A DNA stretch of 64,000 bases from Poriferisodalis sp022821985 (GCF_965219595.1 NZ_OZ244781.1:3472001-3536000); one strand, 5' to 3'; counted from the first letter of the stretch, positions 35,685 to 46,465 are shown. Notes: generated by a model from the sequence alone, not told the origin. Numbers and translations: made by a program.

Positions 35685-36635
35685 CTAGCGGCCGAGCACC
35701 TGCAAGTGCCCTTGGTCGCGCAAGCGCTCGATGAACGCTTCGGTGTAGGCGTCTTCGGGGTCGTTTCGCACCGCTTGGTCGATGGCGTAGGCGTCATCTC
35801 CAACCAGGATGCGCCAGCGGCCGGCCAGGACATCGGTCAGGATGATCTCGGCCGCCTGCCCAGCACTGGTCGGCGCGTCGTCACGGAACCGGGTGTTGCG
35901 GTCGTTGAGCATCGCTTCGACCTGCTCATCGCTGAAGGCATCGAGGTCGACCCCCCGAGCCGCCATGTTCTTGCGGATGAGGGGAATGTCAACCCCGTGG
36001 GCGGAGAAGCTGTTCAGCGCGATCGAGGTGCCGATGTGCCCCGGCATCACCACGTGGGCGCTGACATGCGGTGCGTGCAGGGCCAGATCAACCTGCAGCG
36101 CTTCGGTGAAGCCCTTTACCGCGAACTTGGCTGCGCAGTACGACGTGTGCGGCAGGCCGGGGCCGACCGTCGCCCAGAAGCCGTTGATGCTGCTGGTGTT
36201 GACCATCGCTCCCGCCTCGGAGCGCACGAGCATGTCCATGAACGCCCGGGCGCAATTCAGCACGCCGTTCCAGCACACCTCGAAGGTCTTGTCCCAGGCG
36301 GCTCGCTGATCGTCGATCACGAAGCTGCCGCCACCGCCGACGCCGGCGTTGTTGAACAGCAGGTTGATGTGGTCGGTGTCGTGCTGGGCAGCAACTTCGA
36401 CGGCGAACGCCGCCACGGCGTCGGGGTCGGTCACATCGCAGTCGTGTGTAGTGATGCGCACGCTGCTTGCGCCGCTGGCGGCCAGCTCTGCGGTTCGTGC
36501 CAGCTCCTCGGCGTTCAGGTCGCACGCCGCGACATGCGCCCCGGCAGCTGCCAGCCGGCGAACCAGCTCGCGGCCCATGCCCGTGCCGCCGCCGGTCACC
36601 ACGGCGATGCATCCCGCAAAGTCAGTTACTGCCAT
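35685..36635 (-). CDS. Short-chain dehydrogenase/reductase (SDR)
   Basis: Classical SDR of 316 residues. The cofactor loop is TGGGTGMGRELV near residue 14, the NNAGVGGGG motif near 94, the catalytic Ser in VNTSSINGF, and YCAAKFA gives the YxxxK pair near 172. The acidic residue of CDLNAEE after the second strand suggests NAD preference. A C-terminal extension (about 250-316) goes beyond the 250-residue norm. It ends six bases before the DmdA-like start and follows the VOC gene by three bases, so these three genes appear to be one operon. Substrate unknown. Confidence 0.9.
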   Translation of the reverse strand: MAVTDFAGCIAVVTGGGTGMGRELVRRLAAAGAHVAACDLNAEELARTAELAASGASSVRITTHDCDVTDPDAVAAFAVEVAAQHDTDHINLLFNNAGVGGGGSFVIDDQRAAWDKTFEVCWNGVLNCARAFMDMLVRSEAGAMVNTSSINGFWATVGPGLPHTSYCAAKFAVKGFTEALQVDLALHAPHVSAHVVMPGHIGTSIALNSFSAHGVDIPLIRKNMAARGVDLDAFSDEQVEAMLNDRNTRFRDDAPTSAGQAAEIILTDVLAGRWRILVGDDAYAIDQAVRNDPEDAYTEAFIERLRDQGHLQVLGR

Positions 36636-36638
36636 TGC

Positions 36639-37151
36639 TCAGCCCTCCGTAGGCCCATCAGCGAACATCGCCGCAGCCGCGGCTTCCATGTCCTCTGGGC
36701 TCACATCTCGCATATGGGTCGCGATCGACCACTTGTGCCCGAACGGGTCGCGGATGCTGCCGAAGCGGTCGCCCCAGAACATGTCCTCGGGCGGCATCAG
36801 CACCTCCGCGCCCATCGCCACCGCTTTCTCGATGGTCGCGTCACAGTCATGAACGTAACGGTGCATCGTCACGGTCGAACCGTTCAGTGCCGCAGGCGCA
36901 GAGGGTTCGCCTCCCCACTCCGGGAAGTCGTCGGCCAGGAAGAGCAAGCCGTCGCCGAGCACTAACTCGGCGTGCATCACCTTGTCGCCGCCCGGCGCCA
37001 TCTGGCGGTTGGTCTCCTGGGCACCGAAGGCGGCTGTGTACCACTCAATGGCATCGGCCGCTCCTCCGGGAGATCCGTCGGTTCGGGCTCCGATGGTCAT
37101 GTAGGGCACGACGAAAGGCCGATCTGCAGGAATCGGATTCACATCACTCAT
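36639..37151 (-). CDS. VOC-family (glyoxalase/PhnB-like) protein
   Basis: Protein of 170 residues with the vicinal-oxygen-chelate fold, PhnB type. It contains PYMTIGARTDGS and DAIEWYTAAFGAQETNRQM, then HAELVLGDGLLFLADDFPEWGG, and ends with MFWGDRFGSIRDPFGHKWSIATH, a strong family segment. Such proteins are usually dimers binding a metal or small ligand; function here is unknown. The ATG at 37151 is taken as start; the long frame further upstream is antisense to the dehydrogenase gene. It heads the VOC-SDR-DmdA operon and is divergent from mmsA. Confidence 0.87.
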   Translation of the reverse strand: MSDVNPIPADRPFVVPYMTIGARTDGSPGGAADAIEWYTAAFGAQETNRQMAPGGDKVMHAELVLGDGLLFLADDFPEWGGEPSAPAALNGSTVTMHRYVHDCDATIEKAVAMGAEVLMPPEDMFWGDRFGSIRDPFGHKWSIATHMRDVSPEDMEAAAAAMFADGPTEG

Positions 37152-37301
37152 GGGCGCGGACTCTAGCCACGGCCTGCTGGCCGCGATGCCGCCGCTGAGC
37201 GTTCCCACCCACCCCGTAAGGCTGCGAAAATCAGGGCCTATTGGAGACGGGTATTCGGCGCGCTCGCCCGACGCTGAGCGCTGCCGGCAAGGAGGACTCA
37301 C

Positions 37302-38798
<1,497 letters not shown>

Positions 38799-38802
38799 GC
38801 AG

Positions 38803-38876
38803 TCGGGAAGGCGGGATTTGAACCCACGACCCCCTGCTCCCAAAGCAGGTGCGCTACCAGGCTGCGCCACTTCCCG
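38803..38876 (-). tRNA. tRNA-Pro (anticodon TGG)
   Basis: Acceptor CGGGAAG/CTTCCCG, D-arm GCGCAGCCTGGTAGCGC, anticodon arm CCTGCTTTGGGAGCAGG with TGG, and T-arm GTGGGTTCAAATCCCGC. The CCA is not encoded. It lies on the minus strand, five bases past the mmsA stop, convergent with it. Confidence 0.96.
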
Positions 38877-38927
38877 AGTCTGAAGAGCTGAGTCAGCAGG
38901 GCTGACGGTTCTGCTTCGAAGATCGAT

Positions 38928-38945
38928 CGTACCGCTGGCGGTACG
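38928..38945 (-). terminator. Hairpin downstream of the ferredoxin gene
   Basis: CGTACCG and CGGTACG form a 7-bp stem with a CTGG loop, 71 bases beyond the ferredoxin stop and 52 bases upstream of tRNA-Pro. It is a plausible terminator isolating the tRNA; no T tract is present. Confidence 0.4.
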
Positions 38946-39016
38946 GAGGGCCTGCGTGGATTATTAGATCGATGCCGGCGCTTCGCGTTGCCGACAATCG
39001 GTGCGACGCGGTGAGG

Positions 39017-39208
39017 TCAATCGTCGACGGCGATGACTTGGGTGGGACAGCTCGCGGCTGCAGTTCGCACGGCGCTGTGGTGTTCGGCGCTGGGGCTGTC
39101 TTCGAGGAGCTGTACGAGACCGTCGTTGCCCACCTCGAAGATGCCCGGGGCGATCATCTCGCAGGAACCGCTGCCGATGCACTTGTCGACGTCAATGGTG
39201 ATCTTCAC
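39017..39208 (-). CDS. Small ferredoxin, [3Fe-4S] type
   Basis: Electron carrier of 63 residues. Cys10, Cys16 and Cys54 (followed by Pro) match the single-cluster actinobacterial ferredoxins that serve cytochromes P450. The position that would hold a fourth cysteine (residue 13) is Ser, which favours a [3Fe-4S] cluster. The segment PGIFEVGNDGLVQLL is typical. No P450 gene is in the window. It is divergent from the LLM oxidoreductase gene across a 233-base gap in which I see only space for promoters. Confidence 0.9.
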   Translation of the reverse strand: MKITIDVDKCIGSGSCEMIAPGIFEVGNDGLVQLLEDSPSAEHHSAVRTAAASCPTQVIAVDD

Positions 39209-39441
39209 TGTGCCTCCAGCTCGTCAGGCATCCCAGTTGCCGGCTCCCATTCTTGCGAGCCGAACGCTTGCTCCCGATGCGTCAGCGCAACGCTACGCCA
39301 CGTCGCCGCAGGAACGGCACCGCTCCGGCCCGCGCCTGCACCTCCCAGCAGTCGGGCACCGGCGACTCCTGCCCGTTACTCTCAGCGGCGGCCGCGACCG
39401 GCCGCTAGCGCAAGCGCTTCCCTACCTACAGGAGGACCACT

Positions 39442-40284
39442 GTGAAGATCGGCGTAATGATGTTCCCCACCGACAAGGCCATCGGGCCGGTCGAGTTGGC
39501 CAAGGCTGTTGAGGAACGAGGCTTTGAGTCGCTGTGGTTCCCCGAGCACAGCCACATTCCCACGAGCCGCGAAACGCCCTGGGGCGGAAACGAGGGCGCA
39601 CCGCCGCTGCCCGAGGAGTACTGGCGCACACACGACCAGTTCGTGTCGCTGGGCGCCGCCGCAGCGGTCACCGAGAACATCATGCTCGGCACCGGCATCA
39701 CGCTCGTTGCCCAGCGCGACCCGATCTGGCTGGCCAAGGAAGCCGCCACGGTGGACCGGATCTCGAACGGCCGGTTCATCCTGGGCATCGGCTACGGCTG
39801 GAACAAGGAGGAGCTGCGGAACCACGGCGTGAAATACACCGACCGGCGCGCCATCACCCGCGAGATGATGCTGGCGGTGCGCGAGCTGTGGACCAATGAC
39901 GAGGCCGAGTTCCACGGCGATTGGGTGAACTTCGACTCGTCGTGGGCGTGGCCGAAGCCGATCCAGGAGGGCGGCCCGAAGGTCATCCTCGGCGGTGCCG
40001 CCGGGCCGAAGACCATCGCCGACATCGTGGAGTTCTGCGATGGCTGGATGCCGATCTCGGGCCGCTACGACTTCGACGTGCCGATGAAGCAGATCCGCGA
40101 GTCGGCGATCGAGGCCGGCCGCGACCCCGATGAGATCGAATTCGGCCAGTTCGGCACGCCCCCCAAACCGGAGATCCTGGAGAGCTTGGCGGAGTCGGGC
40201 TGCACCCGTGTGGTGCTCGGGCTCCCGCCGGCCGATGCCGACACGGTGCTGCCGATCCTCGACAAGTACACGGCGCTGCTGTAG
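39442..40284 (+). CDS. LLM-class F420-dependent oxidoreductase
   Basis: Luciferase-like TIM-barrel enzyme of 280 residues, probably using coenzyme F420. Characteristic segments are KIGVMMFPTDKAIGP, ERGFESLWFPEHSHIP near 30-45, MLGTGITLVAQRDPIWLAKEAATVDRIS, RFILGIGYGWNKEEL and KVILGGAAGPKTI. The start is GTG at 39442, seven bases after an AGGAGG. Substrate cannot be inferred. A strong hairpin (40300-40320) follows the stop. Confidence 0.9.
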   Translation: MKIGVMMFPTDKAIGPVELAKAVEERGFESLWFPEHSHIPTSRETPWGGNEGAPPLPEEYWRTHDQFVSLGAAAAVTENIMLGTGITLVAQRDPIWLAKEAATVDRISNGRFILGIGYGWNKEELRNHGVKYTDRRAITREMMLAVRELWTNDEAEFHGDWVNFDSSWAWPKPIQEGGPKVILGGAAGPKTIADIVEFCDGWMPISGRYDFDVPMKQIRESAIEAGRDPDEIEFGQFGTPPKPEILESLAESGCTRVVLGLPPADADTVLPILDKYTALL

Positions 40285-40299
40285 CAGCTTCACGTTCCG

Positions 40300-40320
40300 C
40301 CGCAGGCCTCGGGCCTGCGG
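40300..40320 (+). terminator. Hairpin terminator after the LLM oxidoreductase gene
   Basis: CCGCAGGCC and GGCCTGCGG pair perfectly over 9 bp with a TCG loop, 16 bases after the stop codon. It is GC-rich without a T run, as in many actinobacterial terminators. The next gene starts only about 35 bases beyond. Confidence 0.55.
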
Positions 40321-40355
40321 GATTGCACACTGCTGGCCGCGCCAGCGGGAACAAT

Positions 40356-41018
40356 GTGGCGGTGACTGACAGCGCGCCCGGCGTGGAGCATCTCGATGTT
40401 GTCGACGAGGTGGGGCGCTACGTGCGCACCGCCCCACGGGACGAGGTGCACGAACGCGGCGAGTGGCACCGGGTGTTTCACTGCCAGATCGTGACGCTGC
40501 GTGACGGCGTGCCGACCGCGGTGCTGCAGCAGCGTTCTCGCGCCAAGGCGGCCTTTGCGGGGCTGATCGACGTCAGTGCGGCCGGGCATCTCGCCGCCGG
40601 CGAGACACCGCTCGATGGGGTGCGGGAGCTCGAAGAAGAGCTCGGCCTGTCCCCCGCCGGCACCGACCTCGTGCCGCTCGGCGTACGCCGGCTGGCCGAC
40701 GACAGCGGCGAGGGCACACTGAACTGCGAGCTGACCAGCGTGTACCTGCTGCGCGACGACCGGCCGCTCGCCGACTACGTGCTGGCCCGCGACGAGGTCG
40801 ACGCGGTGCTCGACGCGCCAATCGCCGACCTGCTCGCACTGTTCGGCGGTTCCCGCTCGCTCACGGTGCAGGGCGTCTCGTCGGCCGGGCATCCCGACGC
40901 CAGCGAGGTCACGTTCGAAGTGACGCTCGACGACTTCGTGCCGGGTGCCGAGTACTGGGTGGTGCTGATGGTGATGGCCCAGCGATTCCTCGCCGGCCAA
41001 GGCCCGCTCGCCGTCTAA
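40356..41018 (+). CDS. NUDIX hydrolase, isopentenyl-isomerase/YfcD-like
   Basis: About 220 residues. The region EWHRVFHCQIVTLRDG, LQQRSRAKAAFAGLIDVSAAGHLAAGE and RELEEELGL form a Nudix fold of the YfcD/IDI-like type. The Nudix box has one residue fewer than the consensus between the first Glu and the REL segment. GTG codons at 40356 and 40362 are the likely starts; the frame is open to an ATG at 40323. Such enzymes hydrolyse nucleoside diphosphate derivatives; the substrate is unknown. It converges with the helicase gene. Confidence 0.85.
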   Translation: MAVTDSAPGVEHLDVVDEVGRYVRTAPRDEVHERGEWHRVFHCQIVTLRDGVPTAVLQQRSRAKAAFAGLIDVSAAGHLAAGETPLDGVRELEEELGLSPAGTDLVPLGVRRLADDSGEGTLNCELTSVYLLRDDRPLADYVLARDEVDAVLDAPIADLLALFGGSRSLTVQGVSSAGHPDASEVTFEVTLDDFVPGAEYWVVLMVMAQRFLAGQGPLAV

Positions 41019-41033
41019 GGCCGAGCCGGTCGC

Positions 41034-43943
41034 TCAGGCGTGCTCGGCAATGAGGGCCAGCATCGCGCTGCCGTAGGACTCCAGCTTGGCCGGCCCGATG
41101 CCCGGTACCGCGAGAAGCTCAGCGTCGTTGCGGGGACGCTGCGTGGCCAGCGCAATGAGAACTGCATTTGCCGACACAACATATGCGGGCACGCCATCTG
41201 CACGACTTCGCTCGAGGCGCCAGGCGCGCAGCGCTTCGAACAGTGCCGCATCGTTCGGATCGGTTGGCGGTTCGGGTTTGGGTCGGCGGGCCGCTGACTG
41301 CGAGCCGGTGCCCGGCAGTACCGCTGGGTCGGCTGGGTCGCCCTGGCCGGCGCGGCTGCCGGACCTTGGGCCAACTCCGGACCCTGCGCCTCCCCCGGAC
41401 TCTCGCGACGCTGATCCGTCGAGCATCGGCTCGGGCTCGGCCGGCAGCGGCGGAGCGAGTTCGCTGAGCTCGACCAAGAACGGCGACGGCGGATCGTCGC
41501 TGATGAAGGTCACGGATACAGCACAGCGAGTCAGTGCCACATGGAAGACACGGCGTTCTTCCTCGATGTCGTGGGCGAGACGGTGCGGCATGAGGCCTTC
41601 GGAGGCCTCATAGACGATGACGTGGGGCCATTCGAGGCCCTTCACCCGGTGGACGGTCGCGAGCCGCACACCCGGTTGCCCCGCCGGATTCGCCGGCGCA
41701 GCCCCGCTTGGCGGGCGGGCCTCGTCATTGCCGAAGCCAGCTGCGTCCGAGGCGCCGAACCCTGACAAGCGGTCAGCCAACCACGCAGCGAAGCTGGCCG
41801 GGTCGGGGTGCAGGTGCGCCACCGAGATGAGCGCCCGCAGGTCATCACCGTGAGCGGACCTGTCCACGGACCGGCGCGACGCATCCAAGCGGGTGTCAAG
41901 GCTGTACCCCAAGCCCAGCTCATCCCGAACGATCTCGAGAATGGCTTCGGTGGTGAGCTGCTCGTTCGCGGTTCGCTGTCGCAGCATGTCGATGTCGTCC
42001 GCGTACTCGTCGATCTTGGTCGCTGTGCGGTCGTCGCTGAGTCGGGCCGCCAGCGCGCGCAGCGCGCCGAGACTGCGCTGCTCGCCGATCCACTCGATCA
42101 CGCGAGGAGAGATTCCGCGCGGCGGCCGGCGTGCCGCATCCGATAGCGCGCCGCCAGGCAGTGCGTGACGGGGCGCGACCGCCAACTTGAGCCACGCCAG
42201 CGCGCCTGCGACACCGGTGCGCTCCATGAACCCACGACCCAGTGGCGCGTCCGCCGCTACGCCCATCTCCCCGAGCACGATCTGCGGCACGAGCAGCGTG
42301 CTGTTGACCCGCGTCAGCACCGCGATGTCGGAAGGCTGGGTGCCGCTGTCGATCAGGGCCGTCACGGTCTCGCGCAGCGCCGCTGCCGACTCCGGCCCCG
42401 TCTTGACGGCGAGTGCCCCGTCGTTGCGGTCGCCGTCTTGTCGGGTTTGCGACTCCATCGTCGATGACGCGTCGCCGATGGACGCATCGGGAGTTGCCTC
42501 GGTGATCTGCTTGTCGATGCGGCGGCGATTGTGTGACAGCAGGTTGATCGCTGCGTCGACCACCGGCGGCGGGCAGCGGTAGTTCACGTTCAGGTGATGA
42601 CGTGCCGCCCCCGGGAAGTACTTGTCGAAATCGATGAGCCACTGCGGGGACGCTCCGGCGTAGCCGTAGATGGTCTGATCGTCGTCGCCGACAGCGAACA
42701 CGTCGGCGCGCGGCCCCGCCAGCAGCCGGATCATCAGCAGGTGGGCCGGCGTCAAGTCCTGGAATTCGTCTACGAGCAACGCACCGCACGCACGGCGTGC
42801 AGCGGCACGGGCTGCCGGGTCGACTAGCAGGATCTCGATCGCCCCGATGATCTGCTGGTCGAAGTCGACCAACCCGTCAGCAGTCAGGCTCTTGACGTAT
42901 TGCGGCGCCAACGTCGAGAACTCCGGCACGTCAGGCTGGAAATCGCCTTCGACTTCGACGGGGTCGCGCAACCCCAGCCGTGAAGCACTCAGTGCCTCCA
43001 GCCATGGTGCGAGCTGATCGGTCATCGCCCTCCGGCGACGCTTGACGAGGCCGTCAAGGCGATCTCGCACACCCATCTCGTCGATGACCTCGACCCGGCC
43101 CCGGCCGGCTGGGCGGGCAAAGGGACCAGTGCCGTTGCAGATGGCCAGGGCGATGCTGTTGAGGGTCCGCACTTGCAGTCCCTTCAGGTCACGAGTGCGC
43201 TCTTCCATCTCGCGGCGGGCTCGGACGTTGAAGGCCACCAAGCACGCCGCTTCCGCGGCAACCCCCAGGTCCCTCACGAGATAGCGCGCCCGCTCGGTGA
43301 GCACCCGGGTCTTGCCCGACCCGGCCGGTGCCACGATGCACGCAGCCCCGCCCAGGTGGCCGACGGCCGCTTGCTGATCCGGTGCCAGGTCGGCTTGCGG
43401 CATGGCCGGCTGCACCCCGCGCAGGTTCCCTGCCGCCAGATTGGCTGCAGGCACCACCGGTGCAGCAAGTTCGAACGCCTCCAGCGGCCCTCCGTCGCAC
43501 CACACCGGCCCGGCATCGGTGAGCACATCGCCGTCGCTCTCGGCATGCGTGCTCGACTCGCTCGCGAACACGCCGCCGAGCCGCAGCGCCGCCTCAACGG
43601 GAGCGAATCGGGCCTGCTCGGGCTGCCGAGCGTCGACGGCGTTAGCGGTGATGAGGTGCGCCAGCACTTCCGATCGCATGGTCAGTCCCGGCGACAGTTC
43701 CCACCACGGCGCCTGCCACACCGGCGCAGCATCGGGCAGATCACCGTCGAGCTCAATGACCAGCCGGGTCCGCTGCAACCAAGCGTCACGCAAACAGCGG
43801 CCAGCCGCCGCGCTGAAATCACCGAGGCTGACGTGCACGCGTTCGCAGTCGGCCCACGCGCCAGGTGCCGCGTCGCCCGGCTGTACCAGAACGCTGCGTC
43901 CTAACTCGGGTGGGCCGGCGAGTGCGTCCGCGGTCAGTCTCAT
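41034..43943 (-). CDS. UvrD/PcrA-like ATP-dependent DNA helicase with HRDC domain
   Basis: Superfamily 1A helicase of 969 residues. An unusual N-terminal region of about 200 residues precedes the Q-motif DLAPDQQAAVGHL. Walker A is VAPAGSGKTRVLTERARYL, motif II LLVDEFQDLTPAHL, motif III FAVGDDDQTIYGYAGA, then HHLNVNYRCPP, motif V GVRLATVHRVKGLEWPHVIVY and motif VI EERRVFHVALTRC. The C-terminus (about 890-969) is an HRDC nucleic-acid-binding domain, after a Pro/Gly/Ser linker. The ATG at 43943 is preferred. It probably works in repair or replication restart; the N-terminal extension is unexplained. Confidence 0.92.
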   Translation of the reverse strand: MRLTADALAGPPELGRSVLVQPGDAAPGAWADCERVHVSLGDFSAAAGRCLRDAWLQRTRLVIELDGDLPDAAPVWQAPWWELSPGLTMRSEVLAHLITANAVDARQPEQARFAPVEAALRLGGVFASESSTHAESDGDVLTDAGPVWCDGGPLEAFELAAPVVPAANLAAGNLRGVQPAMPQADLAPDQQAAVGHLGGAACIVAPAGSGKTRVLTERARYLVRDLGVAAEAACLVAFNVRARREMEERTRDLKGLQVRTLNSIALAICNGTGPFARPAGRGRVEVIDEMGVRDRLDGLVKRRRRAMTDQLAPWLEALSASRLGLRDPVEVEGDFQPDVPEFSTLAPQYVKSLTADGLVDFDQQIIGAIEILLVDPAARAAARRACGALLVDEFQDLTPAHLLMIRLLAGPRADVFAVGDDDQTIYGYAGASPQWLIDFDKYFPGAARHHLNVNYRCPPPVVDAAINLLSHNRRRIDKQITEATPDASIGDASSTMESQTRQDGDRNDGALAVKTGPESAAALRETVTALIDSGTQPSDIAVLTRVNSTLLVPQIVLGEMGVAADAPLGRGFMERTGVAGALAWLKLAVAPRHALPGGALSDAARRPPRGISPRVIEWIGEQRSLGALRALAARLSDDRTATKIDEYADDIDMLRQRTANEQLTTEAILEIVRDELGLGYSLDTRLDASRRSVDRSAHGDDLRALISVAHLHPDPASFAAWLADRLSGFGASDAAGFGNDEARPPSGAAPANPAGQPGVRLATVHRVKGLEWPHVIVYEASEGLMPHRLAHDIEEERRVFHVALTRCAVSVTFISDDPPSPFLVELSELAPPLPAEPEPMLDGSASRESGGGAGSGVGPRSGSRAGQGDPADPAVLPGTGSQSAARRPKPEPPTDPNDAALFEALRAWRLERSRADGVPAYVVSANAVLIALATQRPRNDAELLAVPGIGPAKLESYGSAMLALIAEHA

Positions 43944-44024
43944 GCGCGACTTGCGCTCACGCAGAACGTGGCCTGGGCACAGCACCGTGCCCGCGGTTCG
44001 GCCTGTGGCTCAGCATGTGGCCCG

Positions 44025-44693
44025 CTAGCGGCCGACGCCGATGAGGTGCATCGCCTCCGCACGGGTGGCCGTGTTGCGGAACTGTCCGCGCACCGCCGAG
44101 GTGATAGTGAGCGAACCGGGCTTCTGCACACCCCGCATCGACATGCACTGGTGCTCGGCCTCGACAACCACGAGCGTGCCCCGCGGCTCGAGCACCTCCA
44201 TCAGCTTGTCGGCGACCTGGGTGGTGAGCCGTTCTTGCACCTGCGGCCTGCGGGCGTAGGCCTCGACGAGCCGGGCAAGTTTCGACAAGCCGGTGATCAT
44301 GCCTCGCTCGCCGGGGATGTAGGCGACATGGGCACGGCCTACGAATGGCATGAGGTGGTGCTCGCACATCGAATAGAAGGGGATGTCACGCACCATGACC
44401 ATCTCGTCATGGCCGGTCTCGAACTGCACCTTCAGGTGATGCTCGGGGTCTTCCTGCAGGCCAGCGAACACTTCTGCATACATGCGAGCGACGCGCTTGG
44501 GCGTCTTTTGCAGGCCGTCCCGATCAGGGTCCTCGCCGATCGCGAGCAGGATCTCCCGGACTGCCTTCTCGATGCGGTCCGTGTCGACCTGCTGGTCGGT
44601 CACGGCACCATTCGTCTCAGCGATCGACATCGCACCATCGGCGACCGCGGGCGTCGCAGCAGCGTTCGTGTCAGAAACTGAGCCCTGCGGCAT
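44025..44693 (-). CDS. folE: GTP cyclohydrolase I
   Basis: Converts GTP to dihydroneopterin triphosphate, the entry to folate synthesis. The 222-residue protein holds LLAIGEDPDRDGLQKTPKRVARMY, zinc ligands Cys110 and His113 in SMCEHHLMPF, YIPGERGMITGLSKLARL, RPQVQERLTTQVAD and the third ligand in VEAEHQCMSMRG near 181. The first 35 residues are a variable Ala/Thr-rich arm. It lies downstream of tRNA-Arg on the same strand and after it comes the helicase gene. Confidence 0.95.
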   Translation of the reverse strand: MPQGSVSDTNAAATPAVADGAMSIAETNGAVTDQQVDTDRIEKAVREILLAIGEDPDRDGLQKTPKRVARMYAEVFAGLQEDPEHHLKVQFETGHDEMVMVRDIPFYSMCEHHLMPFVGRAHVAYIPGERGMITGLSKLARLVEAYARRPQVQERLTTQVADKLMEVLEPRGTLVVVEAEHQCMSMRGVQKPGSLTITSAVRGQFRNTATRAEAMHLIGVGR

Positions 44694-44762
44694 CCGCTGA
44701 ACCTACCCGCGTCAACCGCGGACACCATCGCGATTTGCGATCGCGACCTGCGGCAACCGATG

Positions 44763-44836
44763 CGCCCCCGGCAGGACTCGAACCTGCAACCGGCGGGATA
44801 GAAGCCCGCTGCGCTGTCCAGTTGCGCCACGGGGGC
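44763..44836 (-). tRNA. tRNA-Arg (anticodon TCT)
   Basis: Acceptor GCCCCCG with GGGGGC on the 3' side, D-arm GCGCAACTGGACAGCGC, anticodon arm GCGGGCTTCTATCCCGC with TCT, and T-arm GCAGGTTCGAGTCCTGC. The discriminator is G and CCA is not fully encoded. It is on the minus strand upstream of folE. Confidence 0.94.
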
Positions 44837-44972
44837 ATGGGCCACGCGGACCCCGAGCCATCCTGCCACCCAACTGGCGCTGGTCCAAGGGATCAGCGAC
44901 ACAACGATGGCCTGCTCGGTACATTTCTGAGACCGGCCTTCAGATGGCCTCGACGCTCAAGGGAGACCGAAC

Positions 44973-45446
44973 GTGACCGAGCAGGATCTTGGTTTCCGCT
45001 TCGACACCAACGAACTCAAGTGGATCCACTACGAGGGCGGGCCACGGTTCGACTACCCGATCGACTACGACATCGCCGTGCTCGGCCACCAGGAAGACAT
45101 CGGGCGGCTGGACCTGCTCATTCGCTGGGCGCCAGACGCTTACTGCCACTTCCACCGACACGTGGCCACGACGACGTCGCTGGTGCTCGAGGGAGAGCAT
45201 CACGTCATCGACATCGATGACGACGGCAACGAGGTGCGCCACGACGTCCGGCCGGCCGGCACGTACTGCAGCGGCCCCGGCGGCGACGTGCACATGGAGC
45301 GCGGCGGCCCCGAGGGCTCGCTGGTGCTGTTCTCGATGCACGAGCCCACGGGCCGGATGTTCGAAGTGCTCGACGCCGACCACAACATCCTGGCCGAGAA
45401 CACCATCGAGTCCTTCAGAGAACAAGCCCGAGAACTCGCAAGCTGA
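44973..45446 (+). CDS. Cupin-fold protein of unknown function
   Basis: Protein of 157 residues with a single cupin barrel: RWAPDAYCHFHRHVATTTSLVLEGEHHV contains the first cupin motif with clustered His residues (near 60-64), and GGDVHMERGGPEG with SLVLFSMHEP forms the second. Such proteins bind a metal and may be dioxygenase-like or sensory. The GTG start follows a GGGAGA by six bases. It stands alone between tRNA-Arg and the NUDIX gene. No substrate can be suggested. Confidence 0.78.
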   Translation: MTEQDLGFRFDTNELKWIHYEGGPRFDYPIDYDIAVLGHQEDIGRLDLLIRWAPDAYCHFHRHVATTTSLVLEGEHHVIDIDDDGNEVRHDVRPAGTYCSGPGGDVHMERGGPEGSLVLFSMHEPTGRMFEVLDADHNILAENTIESFREQARELAS

Positions 45447-45488
45447 CCCCGAGCGCAACTGAGGCCCGCTGGAACCCTTGGAGATGGG

Positions 45489-46439
45489 CTAGCGGGAGGG
45501 CCAGCGCAGGATGCCGGTCTCGGTGCGGCCGTCGGCTTCGAGGTAGTCCGGGTCGCCGGGGAAGGCGATGCGGTGCGGCCCTTCGTTGTCGTAGCGGATC
45601 CGCACGTGCTCGTCGTCGTCGGGCGTTCCCCTGCCGGCCGCCGCTACCGCGTCGGCCACCGTTCCGAATCTGGCGAGTCGGTGCAGCATGCCGATGGTCG
45701 GCGTCATCATCACCATGTCGCCGGTCTCGTTGCGCCGGATGGCATCCGCAGGGCGAACCCACTGGTGCTCGACCGCCTCGTCGTGATCGGGCAGCGGCAC
45801 TTGGCCGTCAGGCATGGCGGTGAGGAAGAACCGCGTGTCGTAGCGGCGAGGGGAACCCAGCGGCGTCACCCAGCGTCCGATGAAATAGACGTTGTCGCCG
45901 TCGAGCAGCAGGTCTTCGCTGCGCACCGTCTCGATGAAGTCACGCTCGCCCGCATTGACCTCGTCGCGGTACTGCGAGAACCGCTCGGCCACATCGGGCG
46001 GCGAGAAGTCGATGATGCCCGAGGGCAGATCGCGGGGATCCTCCACGCCGACCGGGTGGTCGTGATGAGCGAGCAAGATGCCCGCCTCCTCGAACGTTTC
46101 CCGCAAGGCCGCTACCCAGAACGCGATACCGCCCCGCTCGATGCCGATCTGAAACGAGGCATCGTCATCGGTCAGGCCCGACACCGTCTCGTCGGCAATC
46201 TGGGTGGCATCTTCGGGATCGACGGCACCGCCGGGATACACCCACATGTCGCCCACGAAGATCGACCTGGCGTTGCGCTTCAGCATCAGCACATGGGGGT
46301 CGTTCTCGTCGGACAGGATCATCACCGTCGCTGCATCGCGCACGGGAACGGCTTCGGGGTCGTAGTCGCCCCCGCTTCCGGGTGACTTGGCACCCACCGA
46401 GGCGCGACGCTCTGGGGCTCCCTCAGATGGTTCAGTCAC
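45489..46439 (-). CDS. NUDIX hydrolase, NUDT19-like with long Nudix insertion
   Basis: Protein of 316 residues. The N-terminal part reads VRDAATVMILSDENDPHVLMLKRN, then MWVYPGGAVDPED, an insertion of about 40 residues, and the Nudix helix ALRETFEEAGILL. The split GG-VD and REXXEEXG pieces resemble NUDT7/NUDT19 acyl-CoA diphosphatases. RWVTPLGSPRRYDTRFFL and HQWVRPADAI follow. The start is GTG at 46439. The frame is open upstream as far as the stop of the selenoprotein gene, 17 codons away and in the same frame. Confidence 0.85.
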   Translation of the reverse strand: MTEPSEGAPERRASVGAKSPGSGGDYDPEAVPVRDAATVMILSDENDPHVLMLKRNARSIFVGDMWVYPGGAVDPEDATQIADETVSGLTDDDASFQIGIERGGIAFWVAALRETFEEAGILLAHHDHPVGVEDPRDLPSGIIDFSPPDVAERFSQYRDEVNAGERDFIETVRSEDLLLDGDNVYFIGRWVTPLGSPRRYDTRFFLTAMPDGQVPLPDHDEAVEHQWVRPADAIRRNETGDMVMMTPTIGMLHRLARFGTVADAVAAAGRGTPDDDEHVRIRYDNEGPHRIAFPGDPDYLEADGRTETGILRWPSR

Positions 46440-46465
46440 CGGCGGCCTGGCAACCCAGTCAATAA

